From: Actinospica robiniae DSM 44927
Lineage (GTDB): Bacteria; Actinomycetota; Actinomycetes; Streptomycetales; Catenulisporaceae
Length of the DNA stretch: 64,000 nucleotides
Assembly (NCBI RefSeq): GCF_000504285.1
Contig: NZ_KI632511.1
Span: 2,663,372-2,727,371, forward strand
Reading direction: 5' to 3'
The position numbers were made by a program, and so were the translations under genes. Under the pieces are notes generated by a model. That model was not told where the DNA came from. It saw only the letters and a list, made by a program, of their open reading frames with translations, and made no database searches. This document shows positions 16,937 to 24,225 of the stretch, in pieces. The first letter of the stretch is position 1; each line of letters starts with the position of its first letter.

Positions 16937-17926
16937 ATGGCTCTCGCCGCCGAAACCGACCGTCCCCCGAGCCCGCCGCCGCCGACGCGCGCCGGCCGCA
17001 GCCGTCTCACCTGGTCTCGGACCCGTCGCAAGGCCCTGCCTTACGTCCTGCTGCTGCCCGCCGTCTGCTTCGAACTGCTCGTGCACATCGTCCCGATGCT
17101 GGTGGGCATCTGGATCAGCTTCAAGCAGCTGACCGTCTTCTTCATCCGCAACTGGTCCACCGCGCCGAACATCGGCCTGGGCAACTACCGGTTCGCGCTC
17201 AACTTCCACGAGGCGGTCGGCCAGTCGCTGCTGCACTCGTTCTACGTCACGCTCGGCTTCACCGTGCTCGTGGTCGCGCTGTCCTGGCTCCTCGGCACCG
17301 GGGCCGCGGTACTGATGCAGAACCCGTTCCGCGGCCGCGGCGCGCTGCGCACCTACTTCCTCGTCCCGTACGCGCTGCCCGCCTACACCGCGACCATCAC
17401 CTGGGAGTTCATGTTCCAGCGGGACCACGGCGCGGTGAACCAGATCATCGTGCGGGACCTGCACCTGACCTCGCACCTGCCGTTCTGGCTGATCGGCGGC
17501 AACAGCTTCGCCGCGCTGGTGATCACGGCCGTCTGGCGCACCTGGCCGTTCGCCTTCCTGGTGGTCACCGCGGGCATGCAGTCCATCCCGACCGACCTCT
17601 ACGAGGCGGCCGCCGTGGACGGGGCCGGGGTGTGGCAGTGCATCCGCAAGATCACCCTGCCCTCGCTGCGGCCGGTCAACCAGGTGCTGGTGCTGGTGCT
17701 GTTCCTGTGGAACTTCAACGACTTCTCCACCCCGTTCGTGCTCTTCGGCAACGTCGCGCCGACCCAGGCGAACCTGCTCTCGCTGCAGATCTACGACACC
17801 TCGTTCCAGACCTGGAACTTCGGCACCGGCTCGGCGATGTCCGTGCTGCTGCTGCTGTTCCTGCTCGTCGTCACCGCCGTCTACCTGCTGATCACCAACC
17901 GCGGACGGAGAGGCGCAGATGCCTGA
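16937..17926 (+). CDS. Sugar ABC transporter permease (MalF-like)
   Basis: The 329-residue protein has a basic, proline-rich N-terminus and six predicted membrane helices, starting near ALPYVLLLPAVCFELLVHIV. The EAA cytoplasmic loop that docks with the ATPase is present as YEAAAVDGAGVWQCIRKITL. It pairs with the next permease to form the channel for the sugar bound by the upstream lipoprotein. ATG 16937 follows a GGAAGGAA site at a distance of about 10 bases; the frame upstream crosses the palindrome and is not coding. Its end overlaps the next gene by 8 nt. Confidence 0.92.
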   Translation: MALAAETDRPPSPPPPTRAGRSRLTWSRTRRKALPYVLLLPAVCFELLVHIVPMLVGIWISFKQLTVFFIRNWSTAPNIGLGNYRFALNFHEAVGQSLLHSFYVTLGFTVLVVALSWLLGTGAAVLMQNPFRGRGALRTYFLVPYALPAYTATITWEFMFQRDHGAVNQIIVRDLHLTSHLPFWLIGGNSFAALVITAVWRTWPFAFLVVTAGMQSIPTDLYEAAAVDGAGVWQCIRKITLPSLRPVNQVLVLVLFLWNFNDFSTPFVLFGNVAPTQANLLSLQIYDTSFQTWNFGTGSAMSVLLLLFLLVVTAVYLLITNRGRRGADA

Positions 17927-18812
17927 CAAGCCCGTGACCGCCGCGGCCGCCCCGGCCCCGCGCCGGCGGCCCACCGCTCCGCCGCGCTCGTTCCTGTGGA
18001 CCAGGCGGATATGCCTGACCCTGTTGGCCGCGTTCACCGCGCTGCCGCTGTACGTGATGATCACCAGCTCGCTCAAGCCGCTGGTGGACGTGCAGGCCGC
18101 GTTCCGGTGGATCCCCTCGAGGCTGACGCTGAGTCCTTATGTGGACATCTGGAGCACCGTCCCGCTGGCGCACTATTTCGAGAACAGCGCCATCGTGGCG
18201 AGCAGCTCGACCGCGATCTCGGTCGTGGTGGCCATCTTCGCGGCCTACGCCGTGAGCCGGTACCGGTTCTTCGGGCGGCAGGCGTTCAAGGTGGCGGTGC
18301 TCTCCACCCAGATGTTCCCCGGGATCCTGTTCCTGCTGCCGCTGTTCCTGATCTTCGTCAACATCGGGAACGCGACCGGCATCGAGCTCTCGACCACGCG
18401 GCTCGGCCTGATCGTCACCTATCTCACCTTCACCCTGCCGTTCTCGGTCTGGCTGCTGGTGGGCTACCTCGACTCGATCCCGCGGGAGCTGGACGAGGCC
18501 GCGGCGGTGGACGGCAGCGGCCCCATCAGCACTCTGCTGCGGATCGTGGTCCCGGCCGCACGGCCGGGCATCATCACCGTCGCCGTGTACACGTTCATGA
18601 CGGCCTGGGGCGAGGTGCTCTTCGCCTCCGTGATGACGAACGACGCGAGCCGGACGCTGGCCGTCGGATTGCGCGACTACGCGTCGGAGAACGACGTGTA
18701 CTGGAACCAGATCATGGCCGCCTCGCTCGTCGTGAGCGTGCCGGTGGTGGTCGGATTCCTGTTGCTGCAGCGGTATCTTGTGGCCGGGCTCACCGCCGGG
18801 TCGGTCAAATAA
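17919..18812 (+). CDS. Sugar ABC transporter permease (MalG-like)
   Basis: The 297-residue second permease has six membrane helices and the EAA motif DEAAAVDGSGPISTLLRIVV followed by PAARPG. The N-terminal 25 residues are Ala/Pro/Arg-rich and cytoplasmic. It overlaps the first permease by 8 nt, which indicates coupled translation. A hairpin terminator follows 6 bp after the stop, closing the operon. The imported sugar is not identifiable; the divergent ROK regulator suggests a mono- or oligosaccharide inducer. Confidence 0.92.
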   Translation: MPDKPVTAAAAPAPRRRPTAPPRSFLWTRRICLTLLAAFTALPLYVMITSSLKPLVDVQAAFRWIPSRLTLSPYVDIWSTVPLAHYFENSAIVASSSTAISVVVAIFAAYAVSRYRFFGRQAFKVAVLSTQMFPGILFLLPLFLIFVNIGNATGIELSTTRLGLIVTYLTFTLPFSVWLLVGYLDSIPRELDEAAAVDGSGPISTLLRIVVPAARPGIITVAVYTFMTAWGEVLFASVMTNDASRTLAVGLRDYASENDVYWNQIMAASLVVSVPVVVGFLLLQRYLVAGLTAGSVK

Positions 18813-18818
18813 TCCCTT

Positions 18819-18858
18819 GGCCGAGCGCGACGCGGCCCTGCTAGTGTCGCGCTCGGCC
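18819..18858 (+). terminator. Hairpin terminator after the ABC operon
   Basis: A 13-bp perfect stem is formed by GGCCGAGCGCGAC (18819-18831) and GTCGCGCTCGGCC (18846-18858), with a 14-nt loop. It lies just after the permease stop. There is no T-run, as is common in high-GC actinobacteria. Confidence 0.7.
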
Positions 18859-18885
18859 GTGCAACGACAACAGGAGGTGAGACTC

Positions 18886-18939
18886 GTGAACACATACCCC
18901 CACGGGTGCTCCCTCAGCTGGTCACGGTCCTGCGGCTGA
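18886..18939 (+). CDS. Possible 17-residue leader peptide upstream of infA
   Basis: A GTG at 18886 follows a near-ideal Shine-Dalgarno (AGGAGGTGAG, 18872-18881) and opens a 17-codon frame, [17 protein letters not shown], that ends at TGA 18939. It lies 58 bp before infA, and a stem (CGGGAGC 18953-18959 with GCTCCCG 18973-18979) sits between it and the infA ribosome-binding site. The peptide has two Cys, two Trp-or-Tyr aromatics and four Ser but no amino-acid run that would define an attenuator. It may tune infA expression or be a small protein; the strong ribosome-binding site is the main evidence. Confidence 0.4.
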   Translation: MNTYPHGCSLSWSRSCG

Positions 18940-18997
18940 CCTTCGGTGTCGCCGGGAGCGCCTGACCTCAAGGCTCCCGAAGGAGACGGTCAGCACA

Positions 18998-19222
18998 ATG
19001 ACGAGACAGCGCGACGGCATCGAAGTCGAGGGGCACGTCGTCGAGTGCCTGCGCAGCGCCATGTTCATGGTCGAGTTGGACAACGGGCACCGCGTCCTCG
19101 CCCACATCAGCGGGAAGATCCGCAAGAACTACATCAAGATCCTGCCGGAGGACCGGGTGCTGGTGGAGCTCACACCCTACGACCTGAGCCGCGGCCGGAT
19201 CACGTTCCGCTACCGCAACTGA
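18998..19222 (+). CDS. infA: Translation initiation factor IF-1 (non-ribosomal-operon copy)
   Basis: The 74-residue single OB-fold protein matches IF-1 along its length: [40 protein letters not shown] and [22 protein letters not shown]-1 binds the ribosomal A site with IF-2 and IF-3 during initiation. The gene stands alone rather than in the rpmJ-rpsM-rpsK ribosomal operon, so this is probably a second copy. It differs from typical actinobacterial IF-1 at the N-terminus (MTRQRDG instead of MAKKxG) and has an unusual Cys near residue 18. A strong stem terminator follows. Confidence 0.93.
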   Translation: MTRQRDGIEVEGHVVECLRSAMFMVELDNGHRVLAHISGKIRKNYIKILPEDRVLVELTPYDLSRGRITFRYRN

Positions 19223-19240
19223 TGCCGGCAAGACACAGGT

Positions 19241-19287
19241 GAGTGCCGGGCCTGAGATACGAACCCTTTGTCTCGGGCCCGGCGCTC
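19241..19287. terminator. Bidirectional terminator between infA and the DUF1203 gene
   Basis: GAGTGCCGGGCCTGAGA (19241-19257) pairs with TCTCGGGCCCGGCGCTC (19271-19287) to give a 17-bp stem with two G-U pairs and a 13-nt loop. It sits between convergent genes, 18 bp after the infA stop and 5 bp before the other stop, so it can serve both. Confidence 0.8.
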
Positions 19288-19292
19288 GCGGC

Positions 19293-19802
19293 TCAGCTGC
19301 GGCGCGTCGCCATCAGGAAGCAGCCGAACTCCACAGCCCGCACGTGCACGACGGCCACCGCCGGATCGCCGTACAGCTCCTCGAGTTCTTCCTCGATCGG
19401 AGCGGTAGCCTCGGCGCCTTCACGCACCAGGCGGCCGCCGAGGATCGAGCCGTCGGCGTCGTAGGCGCGCAGCACCCGGTGCTTGCCGCGCACGCCCTCC
19501 GGGAAAACGCCCTCGGCGACCTCGGGCGCGGCGCCGCCGCAGTCGTCGAGGTGGATGAAGACCGGGCCGACTTCGTTGTACGGGCCGGGCTGCGCGCCGG
19601 TCTCCTCGGCCCAGCGGCGCAACGGCGCGTAGGAGACCAGTGCGAGGGTCTCGCCCGCCTTCGACCGGCCGAGGCAGCAGCGCAAGGGGTTGCCGCCGTC
19701 CTCGTCCACCACGATCCGGGGGGCGTTCCCGGCGTCGTCGTGCCCGCGCAGGACGCGCAGAACCTCGGGGGCGATGGCGCTCATCTCATAACGTCGATTC
19801 AT
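19293..19802 (-). CDS. DUF1203 domain protein
   Basis: The product is about 169 residues and matches the DUF1203 family, with APEVLRVLRG, DGGNPLRCCLGRSKAGETLA, LVSYAPLRRW, and a C-terminal GDPAVAVVHVRAVEFGCFLM. The family has no known activity. Start choice is uncertain: ATGs at 19802, 19811 and 19817 are all in frame, and 19802 gives the usual family N-terminus (MNRRYEMSAIAPEVL). The open frame extends to 19964, but that would collide with the divergent membrane-protein promoter. It converges on infA. Confidence 0.75.
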   Translation of the reverse strand: MNRRYEMSAIAPEVLRVLRGHDDAGNAPRIVVDEDGGNPLRCCLGRSKAGETLALVSYAPLRRWAEETGAQPGPYNEVGPVFIHLDDCGGAAPEVAEGVFPEGVRGKHRVLRAYDADGSILGGRLVREGAEATAPIEEELEELYGDPAVAVVHVRAVEFGCFLMATRRS

Positions 19803-19978
19803 ACCCACCATGGTCATCCAGGCCGCGGCTCCGGGCTGGCGGGATTCCGACGGCGCGTTCGGAGCCGCGCGTCGATGCCCGCTGATGAGTCGTTTGATAT
19901 CCCGTTGTGGATCAAAGCTCAGGTCAGTACACTGAGCGCCCGCATCATCCATCGGCGACATCATCAGTAGAGGACATC

Positions 19979-20404
19979 GTGGGCAACCTCGACTTCACCA
20001 ACCATCCGGGATTCTCCTGGTACTGCATACTCCTGCTCGTCTCCGGGGTGGCCCTGCTCGTGCTCGGCCCGGTGCCGGGGCTCAGCCGCGGTTCCCGGAT
20101 CGCGAACCTGCTGTTCGGTCTGGGCTTCCTCGGCTACGGGATCTACCTGGTCTTCATGTTCCACGGCGGCACGTATTTCCTGCTCTTCAAGGCCTTCATC
20201 GTTCCGATCGTGCTGATCGTGAACGCCGTCCGCGAGCTGCGGTACGCCAATCTCCGCCGCCGGGGCAACAACCGGCTCAAGGGCCGCGAGAAGGCGATGG
20301 CGGGCGAGGTCGCGCGCCGGCAGGCCGAGATCCAGACCGCGCTGGCCGAGGCGCACGCCCGGCACAACGCCGCCCAGGCCCAGGTTCCGACCGAGGTTCA
20401 ATAA
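19979..20404 (+). CDS. Small membrane protein with charged C-terminal helix
   Basis: I do not recognise this gene by name. The likely start is GTG 19979 (VGNLDFTNHPGFSWYCILLL), giving 141 residues. Three hydrophobic segments follow in the first 85 residues (CILLLVSGVALLVLGPV; ANLLFGLGFLGYGIYLVFMF; FKAFIVPIVLIVNAV). The last 55 residues form a charged, Ala/Glu/Arg-rich helix that may be a coiled coil. The open frame begins at 19907, but that part has no family-like features. It faces the SDR gene, with 28 bp between the stops. Confidence 0.65.
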   Translation: MGNLDFTNHPGFSWYCILLLVSGVALLVLGPVPGLSRGSRIANLLFGLGFLGYGIYLVFMFHGGTYFLLFKAFIVPIVLIVNAVRELRYANLRRRGNNRLKGREKAMAGEVARRQAEIQTALAEAHARHNAAQAQVPTEVQ

Positions 20405-20432
20405 CCGGCGAAGGCCGCCTCGCCGGCTGCGG

Positions 20433-21182
20433 CTACGCGATGCCGCCGTTGGCGTACAGGATCTGGCCGTTGGTCCAGCGTCCGCCCGGGCCGGCCAGGA
20501 AGGCGACCGACTCGGCGATGTCCTCGGGCGTGCCGAGCCGCTCCAGCGGGGCGGCGTGGGCGAGCTGCTCGATCTGCTGCTCCGACTTCCCGTCGAGGAA
20601 GAGCGGGGTGGCGGTCGGGCCGGGCGCCACGGCGTTGACGGTCACGTCCCGGCCGCGCAGCTCGCGGGCCGCGATCAGCGTCATCGCCTCGACCGCGCCC
20701 TTCGTGGCGGCGTAGGCCGTGTAGTTGGGCTGCTGGATCCGGGTGACCGAGGTGGAGAAGTTGATCAGCGCGCCGCCCGCGCGCAGCCGGCGGGCGGCGA
20801 GCTGCGAGACGACGAAGGCGCCGCGGACGTTCACCCGGTGCATCCGGTCGAAGTCGTCCAGGTTCAACTCGACCAGCGGGGCGAGCAGCATGATGCCGGC
20901 GGTGTTGACCACCACGTCGATCCCGCCGAAGCGCCGCTCCACGGTGTCGAAGAGCTCTGTCATCTGGTCCTGGTCGGCCACGTCGCCGCCCAGGGCGACG
21001 GCGTGCCCGCCGGCCGCCTCGATCTCGGCGGCGACCTTCTCGGCCTGATCCGCCCGGCCGGCGTAGTGCACCACGACCGTCATCCCGGCCGCGGCTAGGC
21101 GCCGGGAGACGGCGGTGCCGATCCCGCCCGAGCCGCCGGTGACCAGGGCGACGCGGTCGGAAGTGCTGCTGGTGGCGTTCAT
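20433..21182 (-). CDS. Short-chain dehydrogenase/reductase (classical SDR)
   Basis: The 249-residue enzyme shows the classical SDR pattern: cofactor motif VTGGSGGIGTAVSRRL, NTAG as NTAGIM, catalytic Ser in LINFSTSVTR, and the YxxxK pair in YTAYAATKGAVE. VVVHYAG after the second beta strand suggests NADP preference. It reduces a carbonyl or oxidises an alcohol; the substrate is unknown. ATG 21182 has GGGAG a few bases upstream. It is divergent from a TetR gene with a half-site array between them, so it is the likely regulated partner. Confidence 0.9.
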   Translation of the reverse strand: MNATSSTSDRVALVTGGSGGIGTAVSRRLAAAGMTVVVHYAGRADQAEKVAAEIEAAGGHAVALGGDVADQDQMTELFDTVERRFGGIDVVVNTAGIMLLAPLVELNLDDFDRMHRVNVRGAFVVSQLAARRLRAGGALINFSTSVTRIQQPNYTAYAATKGAVEAMTLIAARELRGRDVTVNAVAPGPTATPLFLDGKSEQQIEQLAHAAPLERLGTPEDIAESVAFLAGPGGRWTNGQILYANGGIA

Positions 21183-21200
21183 GGGAGGCTCCCTCGAGTT

Positions 21201-21234
21201 AAGTGGACGAGTTGTACACTAGCATCAAGTGTAC
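21201..21234. promoter_or_regulatory. TetR operator: three spaced half-sites
   Basis: Three related heptamers lie in the divergent gap: AGTGGAC (21202-21208), GTACACT (21214-21220) and AGTGTAC (21228-21234). The last two form a perfect inverted repeat with 7 bp between them, and the first two form an inverted repeat with one mismatch and 5 bp between. The array sits 19 bp from the SDR start and about 75 bp from the TetR start. Confidence 0.65.
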
Positions 21235-21307
21235 GAACCATCCATATATTCCGCGGGCAGGCCGCGCCCGGGGAACGGCGCGGTTAGAGTGGCCGAGGAG
21301 ACCAGGC

Positions 21308-21937
21308 ATGGAGCACACCGAGCGCGACACCCCGCCCCCGCCTCTGCTCAAGCCCGGCCGCGGCCGGCGCCGGGCCGAGGACGTGCGCCATGCCGCCCTG
21401 ACCGCGACCAGCGCGCTGCTGTTCGAGGAGGGGATCAGGGGCGTGACGTTCGAGAAGGTCGCGACCCGCGCGGGTGTCAGCAAGATGACGCTCTACAAGT
21501 GGTGGAGCTCCCCCGGCGTGCTCGCGTTCGAGGCCTACTTCAGCGCGCTCGAGGAGACGCTGGCGTTCCCCGACACCGGGGACCTGCGCGCCGATCTGAC
21601 CACCCAACTGCACGCGCTCGTCGGCCTGTTCTCCCGCAGCGGCGCGACGATCGCGCAGATCATCGGCGCGGCGCAGAGCGAACCAGAACTCATCGAAGCG
21701 CTCTCGAACCAGTACGTGCGCCGGCGCCGACAGCTCGCGGTCGAACGTCTGCGCAAGGCCAAGGATGCCGGGCAGCTGCGCCTGGACGCCGACCTCGACG
21801 CGATCGTCGACCAGCTCTGGGGCGCCTGCTACCACCGGCTGATGCTGCCCGTCCGCCCAGAGCACCCGGTGGACGAAGCGTTCGCGGACGCGTTGATCGC
21901 CAACCTCTTCGGCGGTATAGCGCCCGCCGCGGACTGA
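21308..21937 (+). CDS. TetR-family transcriptional regulator
   Basis: The 209-residue protein has the TetR helix-turn-helix in its first third (VTFEKVATRAGVSKMTLYKW then W at the helix end) and a C-terminal domain containing the TetR_C-type segment DAIVDQLWGACYHRLMLPV. ATG 21308 (MEHTERDTPPPPLLKPG) fits the family; the frame further upstream crosses the operator. It is divergent from the SDR gene and likely regulates it and itself. Its stop lies 17 bp before the left end of the large inverted-repeat element. Confidence 0.88.
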   Translation: MEHTERDTPPPPLLKPGRGRRRAEDVRHAALTATSALLFEEGIRGVTFEKVATRAGVSKMTLYKWWSSPGVLAFEAYFSALEETLAFPDTGDLRADLTTQLHALVGLFSRSGATIAQIIGAAQSEPELIEALSNQYVRRRRQLAVERLRKAKDAGQLRLDADLDAIVDQLWGACYHRLMLPVRPEHPVDEAFADALIANLFGGIAPAAD

Positions 21938-21953
21938 ATCCGCCCTGACGCGA

Positions 21954-23392
21954 GTTGATGATCGGCTGGGTGCTTTTGGGGCGTGAGCGTGGCTTGTCGA
22001 GTCGGGGTGGTCGTCGGGTGGTGGCAGCCGCTTCGCGTCGCCCAGGTTTCGTTTGCCCGCCCTGTCCACCCGTTGCGTTGGCGGGGCGGGCTGGGGTTTC
22101 AAGATTGAAAGGCGCCGCTGGCGGGCCCTTCCCTCGGAGAGAGATGCCGGGGTTTGTGGGTGCTGGCGTGGCGAGGCGGGCTGGGGTTCGGGATGGTGAG
22201 GTTGCGGGGGTGTGCTCTCTCCTCGGCCGGGTCCCGGAGGCAATCAGGAACCTGCCGGGAGGTCAAGCGGCGGAGGTTTCCGCTGATGCTCGATTGTGCA
22301 TCGCGCCGCTTGACCTCCCGACAGAACCCTGATCGGGCTTCGCCTGCCCGACCGAGGAGAGAGCCCACCCCCTGAGGTCCGGTGCGAGCTGCGCTCGGGC
22401 CGAGTCCCGGCCGGTGGTCCGGTCGCGCTCGATCCGGAAGAATCCTGCATCGCCGTCCTGGTCCGTTCTCCTCTTCTCTCCTACTTCAACGCGGGGGAAC
22501 GCGCCCGAGTTCCCCGGAAATATCCTTGATTTTCCCTAACCGACAAAGGCCGGATACGCGGTTTTTGTCAGTAGCGGCGTTTAACATGGAAACGTACGGG
22601 GTTGTCAGGGCTCGTGACCGGAGGGGTAATGGACGGAGTGGCTGGGCAGATGGCGTCAGAAGTGTGGCTCAAGGCGGCGCACGATTTCCCTTCGGGGTGC
22701 GACCGGGCCACGCGATCCTGTGCAGTTGTGAGCACGGGTGGACCGGATCAGGGCGATGCTGAATCCTTCCGCATCGAACGGGGCCGGCCTGCGGGATTCT
22801 GCCGCGAGGCCAGGGATCGAGGCCGGTCGCACCAAGGCGGTGCAGGATTCAGCAGCAAGTGCGAACCAGACGCCGATGCCCTCGCACGGATCAAGGATCG
22901 GGATGGCAGGGCCACGACGATGCAGGATTCTTCCGCATCGAGCACGACCCGACCACCGGACGGGATCCGGCCCGAGCGCAGCTCGCACCACTCCCCCAGG
23001 GGGTGGGCTCTCTCCTCGGTCGGGCAGGCGAAGCCCGATCAGGGTTCTGCCGGGAGGTCAAGCGGCGCCATGCAAAATCCACCACCAACCAAAGCCACCG
23101 CCGCTTGACCTCCCGGCAGGTCCCTGATTGCCTCCGGGGACCGACCGAGGAGATAGCACACCCCCGGCACCCGACCACCCCGAACACCAGCCCGCCCCGG
23201 CACGCCAGCGACCACGCAACCCCGGCATCTCTCTCCGAGGGAAGGCCCCAGCCGGAGGCGAAATCTTGCAACCGCAGCCCGCCCCGCCAACGCAACGGGT
23301 GGGCGGGTGGTCAGACGAACCGGGCGACGCGAAGCGGCCGCCCCCGACCCGACAAGCCACCACACCCCACGGGCGCTAAGCCGATCATCAAC
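21954..23392. repeat. 1.44-kb nested inverted-repeat (fold-back) element, no convincing gene
   Basis: The element starts GTTGATGATCGGCT (21954-21967) and ends with its exact reverse complement (23379-23392). Inside, the left about 500 bp (21954-22455) and the right about 480 bp (22915-23392) are imperfect inverted copies. Each arm contains a smaller inverted repeat of about 55-60-bp arms sharing GGGAGGTCAAGCGGCG: left unit 22211-22372, right unit 23001-23165. The central about 460 bp carries repeated GGATTC-containing motifs and a less GC-rich patch near 22500-22600. No target-site duplication is obvious. Short open frames cross it but have no recognisable product. It resembles a MITE or fold-back element. 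Confidence 0.8.
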
Positions 23393-23628
23393 CCGCTATA
23401 GGGCCTGTTCGAGGTTCAGATCCAGGCGGAACGGCTGATCTAGATGTACTCACCACAGAGGTCGGTGACGGGGTTAAACGGCTCAGTGGTCTTGAAATGG
23501 CTGAGGGCCCTCTGGCTTGGTGTGGATTGCGACATCTGCACCTGCGATCAGAAAGGCCCTCATGCCCCACCGTACGCACCTTTGTCCGAGGCAGGCGGCT
23601 GCGTCCCCAACCTCACAGGACACGACAC
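23393..23628. other. Gene-free stretch, possible insertion-sequence remnant
   Basis: These 236 bp join the fold-back element to the TetR gene. The stretch is less GC-rich than its surroundings and contains an 8-bp inverted pair TGAGGGCC (23505-23512) and GGCCCTCA (23554-23561), followed by an ATG that opens a short frame starting MPHRTHLCPRQAA. That arrangement looks like the upstream end and first codons of a degraded insertion sequence, but no transposase motif is present. Confidence 0.3.
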
Positions 23629-24225
23629 CTAGCCGGGTTCGACCATCGGCCGCAGGCCCGCCAGCAGTAGGTCGAGGTGGCGGCGCCAGAGCTCCGGGGT
23701 GGCCGCGACGGTCTCCTCCACCACGCAGCGCAGGCTGATCAGGCACAGCCGCACGTCCTGGACCGAGACATCCTCGCGCACCCGGCCGGCGCCTTTCGCC
23801 CGCACCAGCATGGCCTCCACGGCCGCCCACCATTCGGGCCCCCGCTCCGCGGCGCCCTCGGGGCGGGTGGCGAACAGCCGGGCGAGGCAGCCGCGGTGGG
23901 CGGCCATGATCTCGCCGGTGCGGCGCAGGCACTGCTCCAGCGCCTCGCCCGGCACGTCCCCGGCCAGCGACTGGTGGACGGCGGCGAGCATCTCGTCGAT
24001 GACGACCTCGTAGAGCTCGTCGATCAGCGCCTCTTTGGTCGGGAACCGGCGGTACAGGGTGCCCGGGCCGACCCCGGCGCGGCGGGCGATCTCGTTCACC
24101 CCGACCTCCGGACCCTGTTCTGCGAAGAGGTCGAACGCGGCGCGCAGCAGGCGCTCCCGGTTCTCCGCCGCGTCCCGCCGAAGGGGCTTGGCGGCGGAGG
24201 ATTCGGGCGCCTGCTGCTCGCTCAT
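23629..24225 (-). CDS. TetR-family regulator coupled to the MFS exporter
   Basis: The 198-residue protein has a TetR helix-turn-helix at about residues 40-65 (VGVNEIARRAGVGPGTLYRR then FPTKEALIDEL) and a helical C-terminal domain. Its ATG overlaps the exporter stop as ATGA (24222-24225), so it is the second gene of a coupled exporter-regulator unit. It probably represses the exporter by binding the CGGAG/CTCCG dyads at 25776-25832. The ligand is unknown and may be the exported compound. Confidence 0.88.
   Translation of the reverse strand: MSEQQAPESSAAKPLRRDAAENRERLLRAAFDLFAEQGPEVGVNEIARRAGVGPGTLYRRFPTKEALIDELYEVVIDEMLAAVHQSLAGDVPGEALEQCLRRTGEIMAAHRGCLARLFATRPEGAAERGPEWWAAVEAMLVRAKGAGRVREDVSVQDVRLCLISLRCVVEETVAATPELWRRHLDLLLAGLRPMVEPG

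Noticed and set aside
22602-23108. 168-codon frame inside the fold-back element with a GGAGGGG site before ATG 22629
   Set aside because: The translation is repetitive and Arg/Gly/Ser-rich because it crosses the inverted repeats; no domain is seen and the arms are non-coding in both directions.
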